This document shows positions 55,644-64,000 of a stretch of DNA of 64,000 bases, piece by piece. How positions within the stretch are numbered: the first letter of the stretch is position 1; each line of letters starts with the position of its first letter. The stretch is from contig NZ_CP094264.1 of NCBI RefSeq assembly GCF_023614235.1, forward strand, positions 496,001 through 560,000, in the 5' to 3' direction. The position numbers and the translations under genes are program-made. The notes beneath the pieces are model-generated. The model had not been told where the DNA came from. It saw only the letters and a list, made by a program, of their open reading frames with translations, and searched no databases. The stretch is from Streptomyces sp. MRC013 (lineage in GTDB: Bacteria; Actinomycetota; Actinomycetes; Streptomycetales; Streptomycetaceae).

Positions 55644-57428
55644 ATGGACACCCCTCTCTCCACCATCGCCGTCGTCGGCCTCGGCACCATGGGCACCGGC
55701 ATCGCCGAGGTCCTCGCCCGCGCCGGCCGCGAGGTCGTCGGCATCGACGTCAGCGAGGACGCCGCCCGCCGCGCGGCCGCCTCGCTGGCGTCCTCCACCG
55801 CGCGGTCCGCGGCCCGCGGGCGGATCACCGAGGAGGAGCGGCGCGACGTCCTCGCCCGCTTCCGCACCTCCCGCGACCTGGGGGACGCGGCCGGCGCCGA
55901 TCTGGTCGTCGAGGCCGTGCCCGAGTCGTACGAGGTGAAGCAGCGGGTGGTGCGCGCCCTGGACGGCGTCCTCCGGCCGGACGCGATCATCGCGATCGGG
56001 ACGAACGCGCTGTCCGTGACCCGGCTCGCCGCCGACTCCGCCCACCCGGAGCGGGTGCTGGGCCTGCACTTCTTCAACCCGGCCCCGGCGATGAGGCTGG
56101 TCGAGGTCGTGTCGTCGGTGCTGACCGACCCCCGGGCCGTCGCCGCCGTCACGGACCTGGCGCACGCCCTGGGCAAGGAGCCCGTCGCGGTCGGCGACCG
56201 CCCCGGCTTCGTCGCGGACGGCCTGCTGTTCGGCTACCTCAACCAGGCCGCCGCCATGTACGAGTCGCGGTACGCCTCCCGGGAGGACGTCGACGCGGCG
56301 ATGCGGCTCGGCTGCGGCCTGCCGATGGGCCCGCTGGCGCTGCTGGACCTGATCGGCGTCGACACCGCCCGTACCGTCCTGGAGGCCCTGTACGCGGAGT
56401 CGCGGGACCGGCTGCACGCGCCCGCGCCGATCCTCAGGCAACTGGCCGAGGCCGGGTTGACCGGTCGCAAGGCGGGCCGCGGCTTCTACACGTACGAGGC
56501 GCCGGGCAGCGCCGCGGTCGTCCCGGACGCGCTCACCCCGAAGCCGGGGGGCGAGGGCGGGGCGGCGCCCCGCGAGGTGGCCTCGGTCGGCGTCGCCGGG
56601 TCCGGGACGATGGCCTCGGGCATCGCGGAGGTCTTCGCGAAGGCCGGGTACGACGTCGTCCTCGCCGCCCGTTCCCCGGAGAAGGCCGAGGCGGCGAAGG
56701 CCCGCGTCGCCGCGGGCACGGCCCGGTCCGTCGGCAGGGGCCGGCTGACCGCCGGGGCCCGCGACGCCGCGCTGGCCCGGATCTCGCCCGCCGGCTCGCT
56801 CGACGCGTTCGCCGGTGTCGACCTGGTCGTCGAGGCGGTCGCGGAGGACCTGGAGGTGAAGCGGGGGCTGTTCGCCGCGCTCGACCGGGTCTGCAGGCCG
56901 GGCGCGGTCCTCGCCACCACCACCTCGTCGCTGCCGGTCGTCGCCTGCGCCCGCGCCACCTCGCGGCCGCAGGACGTGATCGGGATGCACTTCTTCAACC
57001 CGGCCCCGGCGATGAAGCTGGTGGAGGTGGTCCGCACGGTCCTCACCGGCGACGACGTCCACGCCACCGCCCGCGCGGTCGCGGCGGGGATCCGCAAGCA
57101 CCCGGTGGACTGCGGGGACCGCGCCGGGTTCATCGTCAACGCCCTGCTCTTCCCGTACCTGAACAACGCGGTCAAGATGGTCCAGGAGCACTACGCGACG
57201 CCCGACGACGTCGACGCCGCGATGAAGTTGGGCGGCGGCTACCCGATGGGCCCGTTCGAACTGCTCGACGTGGTCGGCCTGGACGTGTCCCTCGCCATCC
57301 AGCGGGTCCTGCACGAGGAGTTCCGCGAGCCCGGCCTGGCGCCCGCGCCGCTGCTGGAGCACCTGGTGGCGGCGGGCTGCCTGGGCCGCAAGACGGGACG
57401 CGGCTTCCGCGAGTATGCGCGGCGCTGA
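55644..57428 (+). CDS. Tandem-fused 3-hydroxyacyl-CoA (3-hydroxybutyryl-CoA) dehydrogenase
   Basis: A 594-residue protein built from two complete dehydrogenase units. Unit 1 is at about residues 5-290 and unit 2 at about 310-594. Each has a Rossmann start (VVGLGTMGTGIAEVLARAG; VAGSGTMASGIAEVFAKAG), the catalytic His in LHFFNPAPAMRLVEVV or MHFFNPAPAMKLVEVV, and a C-terminal helical domain. It interconverts acetoacetyl-CoA and 3-hydroxybutyryl-CoA. Position before ccr supports supply of crotonyl-CoA after dehydration. The start is ATG at 55644. Confidence 0.92.
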   Translation: MDTPLSTIAVVGLGTMGTGIAEVLARAGREVVGIDVSEDAARRAAASLASSTARSAARGRITEEERRDVLARFRTSRDLGDAAGADLVVEAVPESYEVKQRVVRALDGVLRPDAIIAIGTNALSVTRLAADSAHPERVLGLHFFNPAPAMRLVEVVSSVLTDPRAVAAVTDLAHALGKEPVAVGDRPGFVADGLLFGYLNQAAAMYESRYASREDVDAAMRLGCGLPMGPLALLDLIGVDTARTVLEALYAESRDRLHAPAPILRQLAEAGLTGRKAGRGFYTYEAPGSAAVVPDALTPKPGGEGGAAPREVASVGVAGSGTMASGIAEVFAKAGYDVVLAARSPEKAEAAKARVAAGTARSVGRGRLTAGARDAALARISPAGSLDAFAGVDLVVEAVAEDLEVKRGLFAALDRVCRPGAVLATTTSSLPVVACARATSRPQDVIGMHFFNPAPAMKLVEVVRTVLTGDDVHATARAVAAGIRKHPVDCGDRAGFIVNALLFPYLNNAVKMVQEHYATPDDVDAAMKLGGGYPMGPFELLDVVGLDVSLAIQRVLHEEFREPGLAPAPLLEHLVAAGCLGRKTGRGFREYARR

Positions 57429-57552
57429 GCCCGGCGGGGCGCACGGCCCGGGGCCCCGCGGGGCGTGCGGCGAGTGGGGCGGGCTGCTCGCGCCGCCGGG
57501 CGGCTCTCCCCCTCGGGCGCGTTCCCCGGGAGGGATGGAGTACGTTCGGGAC

Positions 57553-58377
57553 ATGTCCCAGCCCGCGAAGACACCCCGTGCCAGCACCGCGTCCGACGCC
57601 CCGGAGAGCGCCGCGGGCGGCCGCGCCGCCGCCCAGCGGCTCAAGATGCGCCGCGAACTGGCGGCGGCCGCGATGGAGCTGTTCGCGGCGAAGGGGTACG
57701 AGGCGACGACGGTTGACGAGATCGCCGCCGCGGCGGGCGTGGCGCGGCGGACCTTCTTCCGTCACTTCCGCTCCAAGGAGGAGGCGATCTTCCCGGACCA
57801 CGACGACACCCTGGTCCGGGCGGAGGCGGTCCTCAACGCGGCCCCCGCGCACGAGCACCCGCTCGACACGGTGTGCCGGGGCATCAAGGAGGTCATGAAG
57901 ATGTACGCGGCGTCCCCGGCGGTGTCCGTCGCGCGCTACCGGCTCACCCGGGAGGTCCCCACCCTCCGGGAGCGCGAGATCGCCTCGGTCGCCCGCTACG
58001 AGCGGCTGTTCACCCGCTACCTGCTGGGCCACTTCGACGAGCACGACCACCACGACGGCAACGACGACCCGCTGCTGGCGGAGGTGGCCGCGTCCGCGGT
58101 CGTCACGGCGCACAACCACGTGCTGCGGCGCTGGCTGCGGGCCGGCGCCGAGGGCGACGTGGAGGCCCAGCTGGACCACGCGTTCGCGATCGTCCGCAGG
58201 ACGTTCGGCACCGGCATCGGCGCCGGCCGGTCCGCGGCGGCCCGGACGGGCGGCGAGGGGCCCGCGGTCACCGCCTCGGCGGAGGGCGACGTGCTGGTCG
58301 CGGTGGCCCGTACCGACGCGCCGCTGGACCAGGTCATGCGTACGATCACCCGCGCGCTGGGCCACGACGCGGCCTGA
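57553..58377 (+). CDS. TetR-family transcriptional regulator
   Basis: A 274-residue regulator. The N-terminal helix-turn-helix at about residues 30-80 contains AAAMELFAAKGYEATTVDEI and AAGVARRTFFRHFRSKEEAI. The ligand domain follows (SVARYRLTREVPTLREREIA), with a His/Asp-rich loop (DEHDHHDGNDD). ATG 57553 is chosen because TACGTT ends 6 nt before it, a leaderless pattern; ATG 57535 is in frame. Standing between the dehydrogenase and ccr, it is the prime candidate to control this cluster. Confidence 0.9.
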   Translation: MSQPAKTPRASTASDAPESAAGGRAAAQRLKMRRELAAAAMELFAAKGYEATTVDEIAAAAGVARRTFFRHFRSKEEAIFPDHDDTLVRAEAVLNAAPAHEHPLDTVCRGIKEVMKMYAASPAVSVARYRLTREVPTLREREIASVARYERLFTRYLLGHFDEHDHHDGNDDPLLAEVAASAVVTAHNHVLRRWLRAGAEGDVEAQLDHAFAIVRRTFGTGIGAGRSAAARTGGEGPAVTASAEGDVLVAVARTDAPLDQVMRTITRALGHDAA

Positions 58378-58580
58378 CCGCCGAACGCGCCCCGGGGCGC
58401 CGGGGGACGGCACCGCACGGGCCGGCGGCGCCCGGGCGGCGCCCGGCGGACCGGCGGTCGGCGGCCCTCCGGCGCGGCCGGCCCGGCTCCGGGGCGCCGC
58501 CCGGGGTTCCGGCCCGCCGGGCTCCCCGGCGCGTCCGCGCCGTCCGCCGCCCACCGCCTCCCCCGCGGTCGGCCGCCGCC

Positions 58581-58665
58581 CGGGCCCGGGGGGCCGGTGC
58601 CGCGCGGGCCCGGGGGGCCGGTGCCGCGCGGGCCCGGGGGGGCCGGTGCCGCGCGGGCCCCGGGG
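58581..58665. repeat. 24-bp G/C-only-like tandem repeat in a long intergenic stretch
   Basis: Copies at 58581-58604, 58605-58628 and 58629-58653 share a 24-bp unit starting CGGGCCCGGGGGG. The third has one extra G, and a fourth is partial. It lies in the 810-nt gap 58378-59187, whose first half (to about 58810) shows no codon pattern. The later part carries the ccr promoter and a long leader. Confidence 0.85.
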
Positions 58666-58889
58666 AAGGCGGGCGGTGCCCCGGCCCGCCGCCGCCAGCG
58701 GGAGCCGCGGGCCCGCCCGCCGGGTACCGCGGGGGCGCCCCTCGCGCCGGGCCGCCGTCCCGTTCCCCGTGTCCCCCGCCCGCCCCGGCCTCCGGGGCGG
58801 GCGGGGGCGGGCACCCGGCAGAGAACGATCGATCATCGCTCATTCGAGCACCCCTGATCACACGTGAGAAACTTCTGGCACGCAGTGTC

Positions 58890-58918
58890 TTGTCACCTGG
58901 CACGGGGTGCCATACGTT
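58890..58918 (+). promoter_or_regulatory. ccr promoter with operator palindrome in the spacer
   Basis: TTGTCA (58890-58895), a 17-nt spacer and TACGTT (58913-58918) fit a housekeeping promoter. The spacer contains TGGCACGGGGTGCCA (58898-58912), a perfect 6-bp dyad with a 3-nt centre. A repressor bound there would cover both promoter boxes. The TetR gene next door is the obvious candidate. The leader to the ccr GTG would be about 260 nt. Confidence 0.65.
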
Positions 58919-59187
58919 GATGTCGTCCGGGTGACCGGCGTACGGAGAACCGCCGTACGCCGGCTGTCCCCGCGGCCCCTCCCGGCCGCGCGCCCGGACG
59001 CCTGCGTCACAGGCACTTCCCGCAGCGGCTCCGCCGCCCCCGGCCCCCCGCCACGAGCGGGGACGGGGCCCGGCGGGACCCCGCGCACCCAGCACCACCG
59101 GCCGAACCGACGGCACACCTCCCACAAGCAGCACCTCGACGTACCCCTCAGCGTCCCCCGGGACGCGTGCATCGCCGGAGGCACCAC

Positions 59188-60525
59188 GTGAAGGAAATCC
59201 TGGACGCGATCCAGTCGCCGGACTCCACGTCCGCGGACTTCGCCCACATCGAGCTGCCGGAGTCCTACCGCGCGGTCACCGTCCACAAGGACGAGACCGA
59301 GATGTTCGCCGGGCTCGACACGCGCGAGAAGGACCCCCGCAAGTCCCTCCACCTCGACCGGGTGCCCCTGCCGGAGCTGGGCCCCGGCGAGGCCCTCGTC
59401 GCCGTGATGGCCAGCTCGGTCAACTACAACTCGGTGTGGACCTCGATCTTCGAACCGGTCCCGACCTTCGGCTTCCTGGAGCGCTACGGCCGGCTGTCGG
59501 AGCTGGCGAAGCGCCACGACCTGCCGTACCACGTCATCGGCTCCGACCTGGCGGGCGTCGTCCTGCGCACCGGTCCGGGCGTGCACGCCTGGAAGCCCGG
59601 TGACGAGGTCGTCGCGCACTGCCTGTCGGTGGAGCTGGAGTCCTCCGACGGCCACAACGACACGATGCTCGACCCCGAGCAGCGGATCTGGGGCTTCGAG
59701 ACGAACTTCGGCGGCCTGGCGGAGATCGCCCTGGTCAAGTCGAACCAGCTGATGCCCAAGCCGGACCACCTCAGCTGGGAGGAGGCCGCCGCGCCGGGCC
59801 TGGTGAACTCCACCGCCTACCGCCAGCTCGTCTCCCGCAACGGCGCCGGCATGAAGCAGGGCGACAACGTCCTGATCTGGGGCGCCTCCGGCGGCCTCGG
59901 CAGTTACGCCACCCAGTTCGCGCTGGCCGGCGGCGCCAACCCCGTCTGCGTCGTCTCCAGCGAGCAGAAGGCGGACGTCTGCCGGTCCATGGGCGCGACC
60001 GCGATCATCGACCGCAGCGCCGAAGGCTACCGGTTCTGGAAGGACGAGCACACCCAGGACCCCGGGGAGTGGAAGCGCCTGGGCAAGCGCATCCGCGAGC
60101 TGACCGGCGGCGAGGACGTCGACATCGTCTTCGAGCACCCGGGCCGCGAGACCTTCGGCGCCTCGGTGTACGTCACCCGCAAGGGCGGCACCGTCGTCAC
60201 CTGCGCCTCGACCTCCGGCTACCAGCACCAGTACGACAACCGCTACCTGTGGATGTCGCTGAAGCGGATCATCGGCTCGCACTTCGCCAACTACCGCGAG
60301 GCGTGGGAGGCCAACCGCCTGGTCGCCAAGGGCAGGATCCACCCCACCCTGTCGAAGGTGTACGCGTTGGAGGACACCGGCCAGGCCGCCCACGACGTCC
60401 ACCGCAACCTCCACCAGGGCAAGGTCGGCGTCCTGTGCCTCGCCCCCGAGGAGGGCCTGGGCGTCCGCGACCCGGAGAAGCGCGCCAGGCACATCGACGC
60501 CATCAACCGCTTCCGGAACATCTGA
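59188..60525 (+). CDS. ccrA: Crotonyl-CoA carboxylase/reductase
   Basis: A 445-residue medium-chain reductase that reduces crotonyl-CoA with NADPH and carboxylates it to ethylmalonyl-CoA. It supplies the ethylmalonyl-CoA pathway and C4 extender units for polyketides. Visible motifs are MASSVNYNSVWTSIFEPV, GSDLAGVVLRTGPGVHAWKP, the NADPH loop IWGASGGLGSYATQFAL and the CO2-pocket region FEHPGRETFGASV. The GTG at 59188 has CGGAGG 7 nt upstream and is preferred over the upstream ATG 59167. It is 28 nt before meaA. Confidence 0.96.
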   Translation: MKEILDAIQSPDSTSADFAHIELPESYRAVTVHKDETEMFAGLDTREKDPRKSLHLDRVPLPELGPGEALVAVMASSVNYNSVWTSIFEPVPTFGFLERYGRLSELAKRHDLPYHVIGSDLAGVVLRTGPGVHAWKPGDEVVAHCLSVELESSDGHNDTMLDPEQRIWGFETNFGGLAEIALVKSNQLMPKPDHLSWEEAAAPGLVNSTAYRQLVSRNGAGMKQGDNVLIWGASGGLGSYATQFALAGGANPVCVVSSEQKADVCRSMGATAIIDRSAEGYRFWKDEHTQDPGEWKRLGKRIRELTGGEDVDIVFEHPGRETFGASVYVTRKGGTVVTCASTSGYQHQYDNRYLWMSLKRIIGSHFANYREAWEANRLVAKGRIHPTLSKVYALEDTGQAAHDVHRNLHQGKVGVLCLAPEEGLGVRDPEKRARHIDAINRFRNI

Positions 60526-60553
60526 CCGGACGTCCGAGAGGCGACACACCGTC

Positions 60554-62575
60554 ATGACGGAACGCAAGAAGGACCGCCCCTGGCTCATGCGGACGTACGC
60601 CGGCCACTCCACGGCCGAGGCGTCCAACGAGCTGTACCGGCGCAACCTCGCCAAGGGGCAGACCGGTCTCTCGGTCGCGTTCGACCTTCCCACGCAGACC
60701 GGCTACGACCCGGACCACGTCCTCGCCCGCGGCGAGGTCGGCCGGGTCGGCGTGCCGGTCTCCCACCTCGGCGACATGCGGCGCCTGTTCCGGGGCATCC
60801 CCCTGGAGCGGACGAACACCTCCATGACCATCAACGCCACCGCCATGTGGCTGCTGGCGCTCTACCAGGCGGTGGCCGAGGAGCAGGGCGCGGACCTCTC
60901 CCGGCTCCAGGGGACGACCCAGAACGACATCGTGAAGGAGTACCTGTCGCGCGGGACGCACGTCTTCCCGCCCGGCCCGTCGCTGCGGCTGACCACCGAC
61001 CTCATCGCCTACACGGTGAACCACCTCCCCAAGTGGAACCCGATCAACATCTGCAGCTACCACCTGCAGGAGGCGGGCGCCACCCCGGTCCAGGAGGTGG
61101 CGTACGCCGTCTCCACGGCCATCGCGGTCCTGGACGCGGTGTTCGCCTCCGGGCAGGTCCCCGAGGAGCGCAGGGGCGACGTCGTCGCCCGGATCTCGTT
61201 CTTCGCGAACGCGGGAGTCCGCTTCATCGAGGAGATGTGCAAGATGCGCGCCTTCGGCCGCATCTGGGACGAGGTCACCCGCGAGCGGTACGGGATCGAG
61301 GACCCCCGGCAGCGCCGCTTCCGCTACGGCGTGCAGGTCAACTCGCTCGGCCTGACCGAGGCGCAGCCGGAGAACAACGTCCAGCGCATCGTCCTGGAGA
61401 TGCTCGCCGTGACGCTGTCGAAGGACGCCCGCGCCCGGGCCGTGCAGCTGCCCGCCTGGAACGAGGCGCTGGGCCTGCCCCGGCCCTGGGACCAGCAGTG
61501 GTCGCTGCGCATCCAGCAGGTGCTGGCGTACGAGAGCGACCTGCTGGAGTACGACGACGTCTTCGCCGGTTCGCGCGTCGTCGAGGCGAAGGTGGACGCC
61601 CTGGTCGAGGAGTGCCTGGCCGAGATCGACCGGATCCAGGCGATGGGCGGCGCGCTGGCCGCCGTCGAGTCCGGCTACCTCAAGTCGCGGCTGGTCGCCT
61701 CGCACGCCGAGCGGCGGGCCCGGATCGAGTCCGGCGAGGAGAGGGTCGTCGGCGTCAACTGCTTCGAGTCCACCGAGCCGAGCCCCCTGACCGCGGATCT
61801 GGACACGGCGGTCCAGACCGTGGACCCGGCGAACGAGGCGCGGGTCGTCGCCGCGCTGCACGAGTGGCGCGACAAGCGCGACGAGACCCGCGCCCGGGAC
61901 GCCCTCGCCGCCCTCAAGGCGACGGCCGCCGGGGACGGGAACCTCTTCGCCGCCACCCTGGAGTGCGCCCGTGCGGGGGTCACCACCGGGGAGTGGGCGT
62001 GGGCGCTGCGCGACGTGTTCGGCGAGTTCCGCGCGCCGACCGGCGTCTCGTCCGCCCCCGTGGCGGTGCCGGCCGAGGAGGGGACCCCGCTCGCGGCCGT
62101 CCGGGAGAAGACCGCCCGGACGGCCGCCGAGCTGGGCGCGGGACGGCTGCGGCTGCTGGTCGGCAAGCCGGGCCTGGACGGGCACTCCAACGGCGCCGAG
62201 CAGATCGCCGTACGGGCCAGGGACGCCGGCTTCGAGGTGGTCTACCAGGGCATCCGGCTGACGCCCGGGCAGATCGTGGACGCCGCGCTCGCCGAGGACG
62301 TGCACTGCGTGGGGCTGTCCGTCCTGTCGGGCTCGCACGCCGAGCTGGTACCGGACGTGCTGGAGCGGCTGCGCGGCGCCGGCGCCGCCGACGTCCCGGT
62401 CGTCGTCGGCGGGATCATCCCCCCCGCCGACGCCGCCGGGCTGCGGCGCGCGGGGGTGGCCGCCGTCTTCACCCCGAAGGACTTCGGGATCACCCGGATC
62501 ATCGGTCGTATCGTCGACGAGATCCGCAAAGCCAACAAGCTCGCCCCCCTCGAAAGCACGGAGGTCCCCGCATGA
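60554..62575 (+). CDS. meaA: Ethylmalonyl-CoA mutase (MeaA)
   Basis: A 673-residue coenzyme B12-dependent mutase converting ethylmalonyl-CoA to methylsuccinyl-CoA. The catalytic barrel fills residues 1-510 (MRTYAGHSTAEASNELYRRN, VAFDLPTQTGYDPDH, with typical acyl-CoA mutase residues). The B12 domain follows with the DxHxxG motif in GKPGLDGHSNGAEQI near residue 541. It sits directly behind ccr, and its stop overlaps an ATG (ATGA at 62572) that is probably the true start of the lyase gene. Confidence 0.95.
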   Translation: MTERKKDRPWLMRTYAGHSTAEASNELYRRNLAKGQTGLSVAFDLPTQTGYDPDHVLARGEVGRVGVPVSHLGDMRRLFRGIPLERTNTSMTINATAMWLLALYQAVAEEQGADLSRLQGTTQNDIVKEYLSRGTHVFPPGPSLRLTTDLIAYTVNHLPKWNPINICSYHLQEAGATPVQEVAYAVSTAIAVLDAVFASGQVPEERRGDVVARISFFANAGVRFIEEMCKMRAFGRIWDEVTRERYGIEDPRQRRFRYGVQVNSLGLTEAQPENNVQRIVLEMLAVTLSKDARARAVQLPAWNEALGLPRPWDQQWSLRIQQVLAYESDLLEYDDVFAGSRVVEAKVDALVEECLAEIDRIQAMGGALAAVESGYLKSRLVASHAERRARIESGEERVVGVNCFESTEPSPLTADLDTAVQTVDPANEARVVAALHEWRDKRDETRARDALAALKATAAGDGNLFAATLECARAGVTTGEWAWALRDVFGEFRAPTGVSSAPVAVPAEEGTPLAAVREKTARTAAELGAGRLRLLVGKPGLDGHSNGAEQIAVRARDAGFEVVYQGIRLTPGQIVDAALAEDVHCVGLSVLSGSHAELVPDVLERLRGAGAADVPVVVGGIIPPADAAGLRRAGVAAVFTPKDFGITRIIGRIVDEIRKANKLAPLESTEVPA

Positions 62576-62642
62576 CCCAGACCACGCCGGCCCACCCGTC
62601 CCCCGCCCCCGGGGGGAGCGGATCCGCCCCCTCCCCCCTTCC

Positions 62643-63596
62643 GTGAACCGGCTGCGCCCCCGCCGCTCCTGCCTGGCGGTGCCGGGCTCGAACCCGCGTT
62701 TCCTGGAGAAGGCCCAGGGCCTGGCCGCCGACCAGGTGTTCCTGGACCTGGAGGACGCCTGCGCGCCGCTCGCCAAGCCGGAGGCGCGGCACACGATCGT
62801 GAAGTTCCTCAACGAGGGCGACTGGACCGGCAAGACCCGCGTGGTGCGGGTCAACGACTGGACGACCCACTGGACGTACCGGGACGTCGTCACGGTCGTC
62901 GAGGGCGCCGGCCAGAACCTCGACTGCGTCATGCTGCCGAAGGTGCAGGACGCCTCGCAGATCGTCGCCCTGGACCTGCTGCTGACGCAGATCGAGAGGA
63001 CGATGGGCTTCGAGGTCGGCCGCATCGGCATCGAGGCGCAGATCGAGAACGCCCGCGGCCTGAACAACGTCGACGAGATCGCGCAGGCGTCGCCGCGCAT
63101 CGAGACGATCGTCTTCGGCCCGGCCGACTTCATGGCGTCGATCAACATGAAGTCGCTGGTGGTCGGCGAGCAGCCGCCCGGCTACCCGGCGGACGCCTAC
63201 CACTACATCCTGATGAAGATCCTGATGGCAGCCCGCGCCAACGGCCTCCAGGCGATCGACGGCCCCTACCTCCAGATCAGGAACGTGGACGGCTTCCGCG
63301 CGGTCGCCGGCCGCGCCGCCGCGCTGGGCTTCGACGGCAAGTGGGTGCTCCACCCCGGCCAGGTCGAGGCGGCCAACGAGGTGTTCTCCCCGTCGCAGGA
63401 GGACTACGACCACGCCGAGCTGATCCTGGACGCGTACGAGTACCACACGTCCGAGGCGGGCGGCAGGAAGGGCTCCGCGATGCTCGGCGACGAGATGATC
63501 GACGAGGCCAGCCGCAAGATGGCCCTGGTCGTCGCGGGCAAGGGCCGGGCCGCCGGGATGCGGCGCACCGGCACGTTCGAGATCCCGGGGGCGTGA
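62643..63596 (+). CDS. L-malyl-CoA/beta-methylmalyl-CoA lyase (HpcH/HpaI family)
   Basis: A TIM-barrel CoA-ester lyase that splits beta-methylmalyl-CoA to propionyl-CoA and glyoxylate and handles malyl-CoA in the ethylmalonyl-CoA pathway. RPRRSCLAVPGSNPRFLEKA, FLDLEDACAPLAKPEAR and IGIEAQIENARGLNNVDEI hold the CoA and metal (Glu/Asp) residues. GTG 62643 has no ribosome site. The ATG at 62572, overlapping the meaA stop, reads MTQTTPAHPSPAPGGSGSAP and joins this frame if one base is restored between 62610 and 62643. The true gene is thus probably 62572-63596. Confidence 0.9.
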   Translation: MNRLRPRRSCLAVPGSNPRFLEKAQGLAADQVFLDLEDACAPLAKPEARHTIVKFLNEGDWTGKTRVVRVNDWTTHWTYRDVVTVVEGAGQNLDCVMLPKVQDASQIVALDLLLTQIERTMGFEVGRIGIEAQIENARGLNNVDEIAQASPRIETIVFGPADFMASINMKSLVVGEQPPGYPADAYHYILMKILMAARANGLQAIDGPYLQIRNVDGFRAVAGRAAALGFDGKWVLHPGQVEAANEVFSPSQEDYDHAELILDAYEYHTSEAGGRKGSAMLGDEMIDEASRKMALVVAGKGRAAGMRRTGTFEIPGA

Positions 63597-63601
63597 GGCG
63601 G

Positions 63602-64000
63602 ATGCAGTTCGGACGCACCTACGAGGAGTTCGAGGTCGGGGCGGTCTACAAGCACTGGCCCGGGAAGACGGTCACCGAGTACGACGACCACCTCTTCTGC
63701 CTCCTCACGATGAACCACCACCCGCTCCACCTGGACGCGCACTACGCGCAGGGGACGACCGACTTCGGGAGGAACGTCGTCGTCGGGAACTACGTGTACT
63801 CGCTGCTGCTGGGCATGTCGGTGCCGGACGTCTCCGGCAAGGCCATCGCCAACCTGGAGATCGAGTCGCTGCGGCACGTGGCGCCGACCTTCCACGGCGA
63901 CACGGTCTACGGCGAGACGACGGTCCTGGGCAAGCGGCCGTCGAGGTCGAAGGACGACCGCGGGATCGTCCACGTCGAGACCAGGGGGGTACAAGCAGGA
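63602..64000 (+). CDS. MaoC-family dehydratase, probable mesaconyl-CoA hydratase (3' end outside window)
   Basis: It opens MQFGRTYEEFEVGAVYKHWP and shows the hot-dog hydratase motif TEYDDHLFCLLTMNHHPLHL (Asp and His of the active site) and GNYVYSLLLGMSVPDVSGKA. In this cluster it should hydrate mesaconyl-C1-CoA to beta-methylmalyl-CoA for the lyase next door. It starts 5 nt after the lyase stop. In the last 20 nt the six-G run at 63983-63988 turns the expected TRGYKQ into TRGVQAG, so one G appears to be extra there. Confidence 0.88.
   Translation, partial: MQFGRTYEEFEVGAVYKHWPGKTVTEYDDHLFCLLTMNHHPLHLDAHYAQGTTDFGRNVVVGNYVYSLLLGMSVPDVSGKAIANLEIESLRHVAPTFHGDTVYGETTVLGKRPSRSKDDRGIVHVETRGVQAG

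Noticed and set aside
58017..59134. Minus-strand frames opposite the TetR gene and the ccr upstream region
   Set aside because: They follow the 24-bp tandem repeat and give repetitive Gly/Arg/Pro protein, so they are not credible genes.

Overview
The window is high-GC actinobacterial chromosome, almost certainly Streptomyces. Third codon positions are nearly all G/C, GTG starts and 4-nt ATGA/GTGA overlaps are common, and there is a GAF-ANTAR protein, a SigB/SigF-type sigma factor, a rifampin monooxygenase with its operator, the crotonyl-CoA reductase/ethylmalonyl-CoA gene set and a broken tap-tpg telomere locus. I recognised no rRNA, tRNA, CRISPR array or secondary-metabolite assembly line.

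Layout. 1-9.7 kb: end of an acyl-CoA synthetase, a methyltransferase, pterin dehydratase, a solitary cytochrome oxidase subunit I with a small membrane partner, DUF4383, the threonine-degradation pair tdh-kbl, a LysR regulator and a GNAT enzyme. 9.8-18.5 kb: amino-acid permease, membrane phosphatase, resolvase-like protein, two metallo-beta-lactamase-fold hydrolases around a DedA protein, and an aminotransferase run together with a GAF-ANTAR regulator. 18.7-25 kb: a stress block of PAS/GAF protein, sigma factor, DUF2795, CBS, DJ-1/PfpI and Vms1-like proteins, with two promoters that match the stress-sigma pattern. 25-29.4 kb: transketolase, NDH-2 and a small membrane protein in one operon, then a VOC protein.

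29.5-34.1 kb is a scar of foreign and broken DNA: a VOC gene with no end, a 3' gene remnant, an intact secreted fucosidase-like gene of lower GC carrying near-identical 132-bp repeats, an unidentified remnant, truncated tpg and tap, and the tail of an IS481-type transposase. 34.1-44.6 kb: GntR regulator and adenosine deaminase sharing an operator motif, a run of four peptidases, then an Lrp regulator divergent from an EamA exporter and aminotransferase. 44.7-55.3 kb: hemerythrin, rifampin monooxygenase with its rifamycin-associated element, a truncated PAS protein, an MFS protein with beta-sandwich tail, SRPBCC, a secreted hydrolase, RidA, GNAT and HEAT proteins. 55.6-64 kb: the C4/C5 acyl-CoA block (tandem 3-hydroxyacyl-CoA dehydrogenase, TetR, ccr, meaA, malyl-CoA lyase, MaoC hydratase), which supplies ethylmalonyl-CoA and carries acetyl-CoA through the ethylmalonyl-CoA pathway.

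Caution for the reader: about a dozen genes carry 1-2 nt frameshifts, mostly in G or C runs. Most are probably consensus errors rather than real pseudogenes, so the entries typed pseudogene should be read with that in mind.
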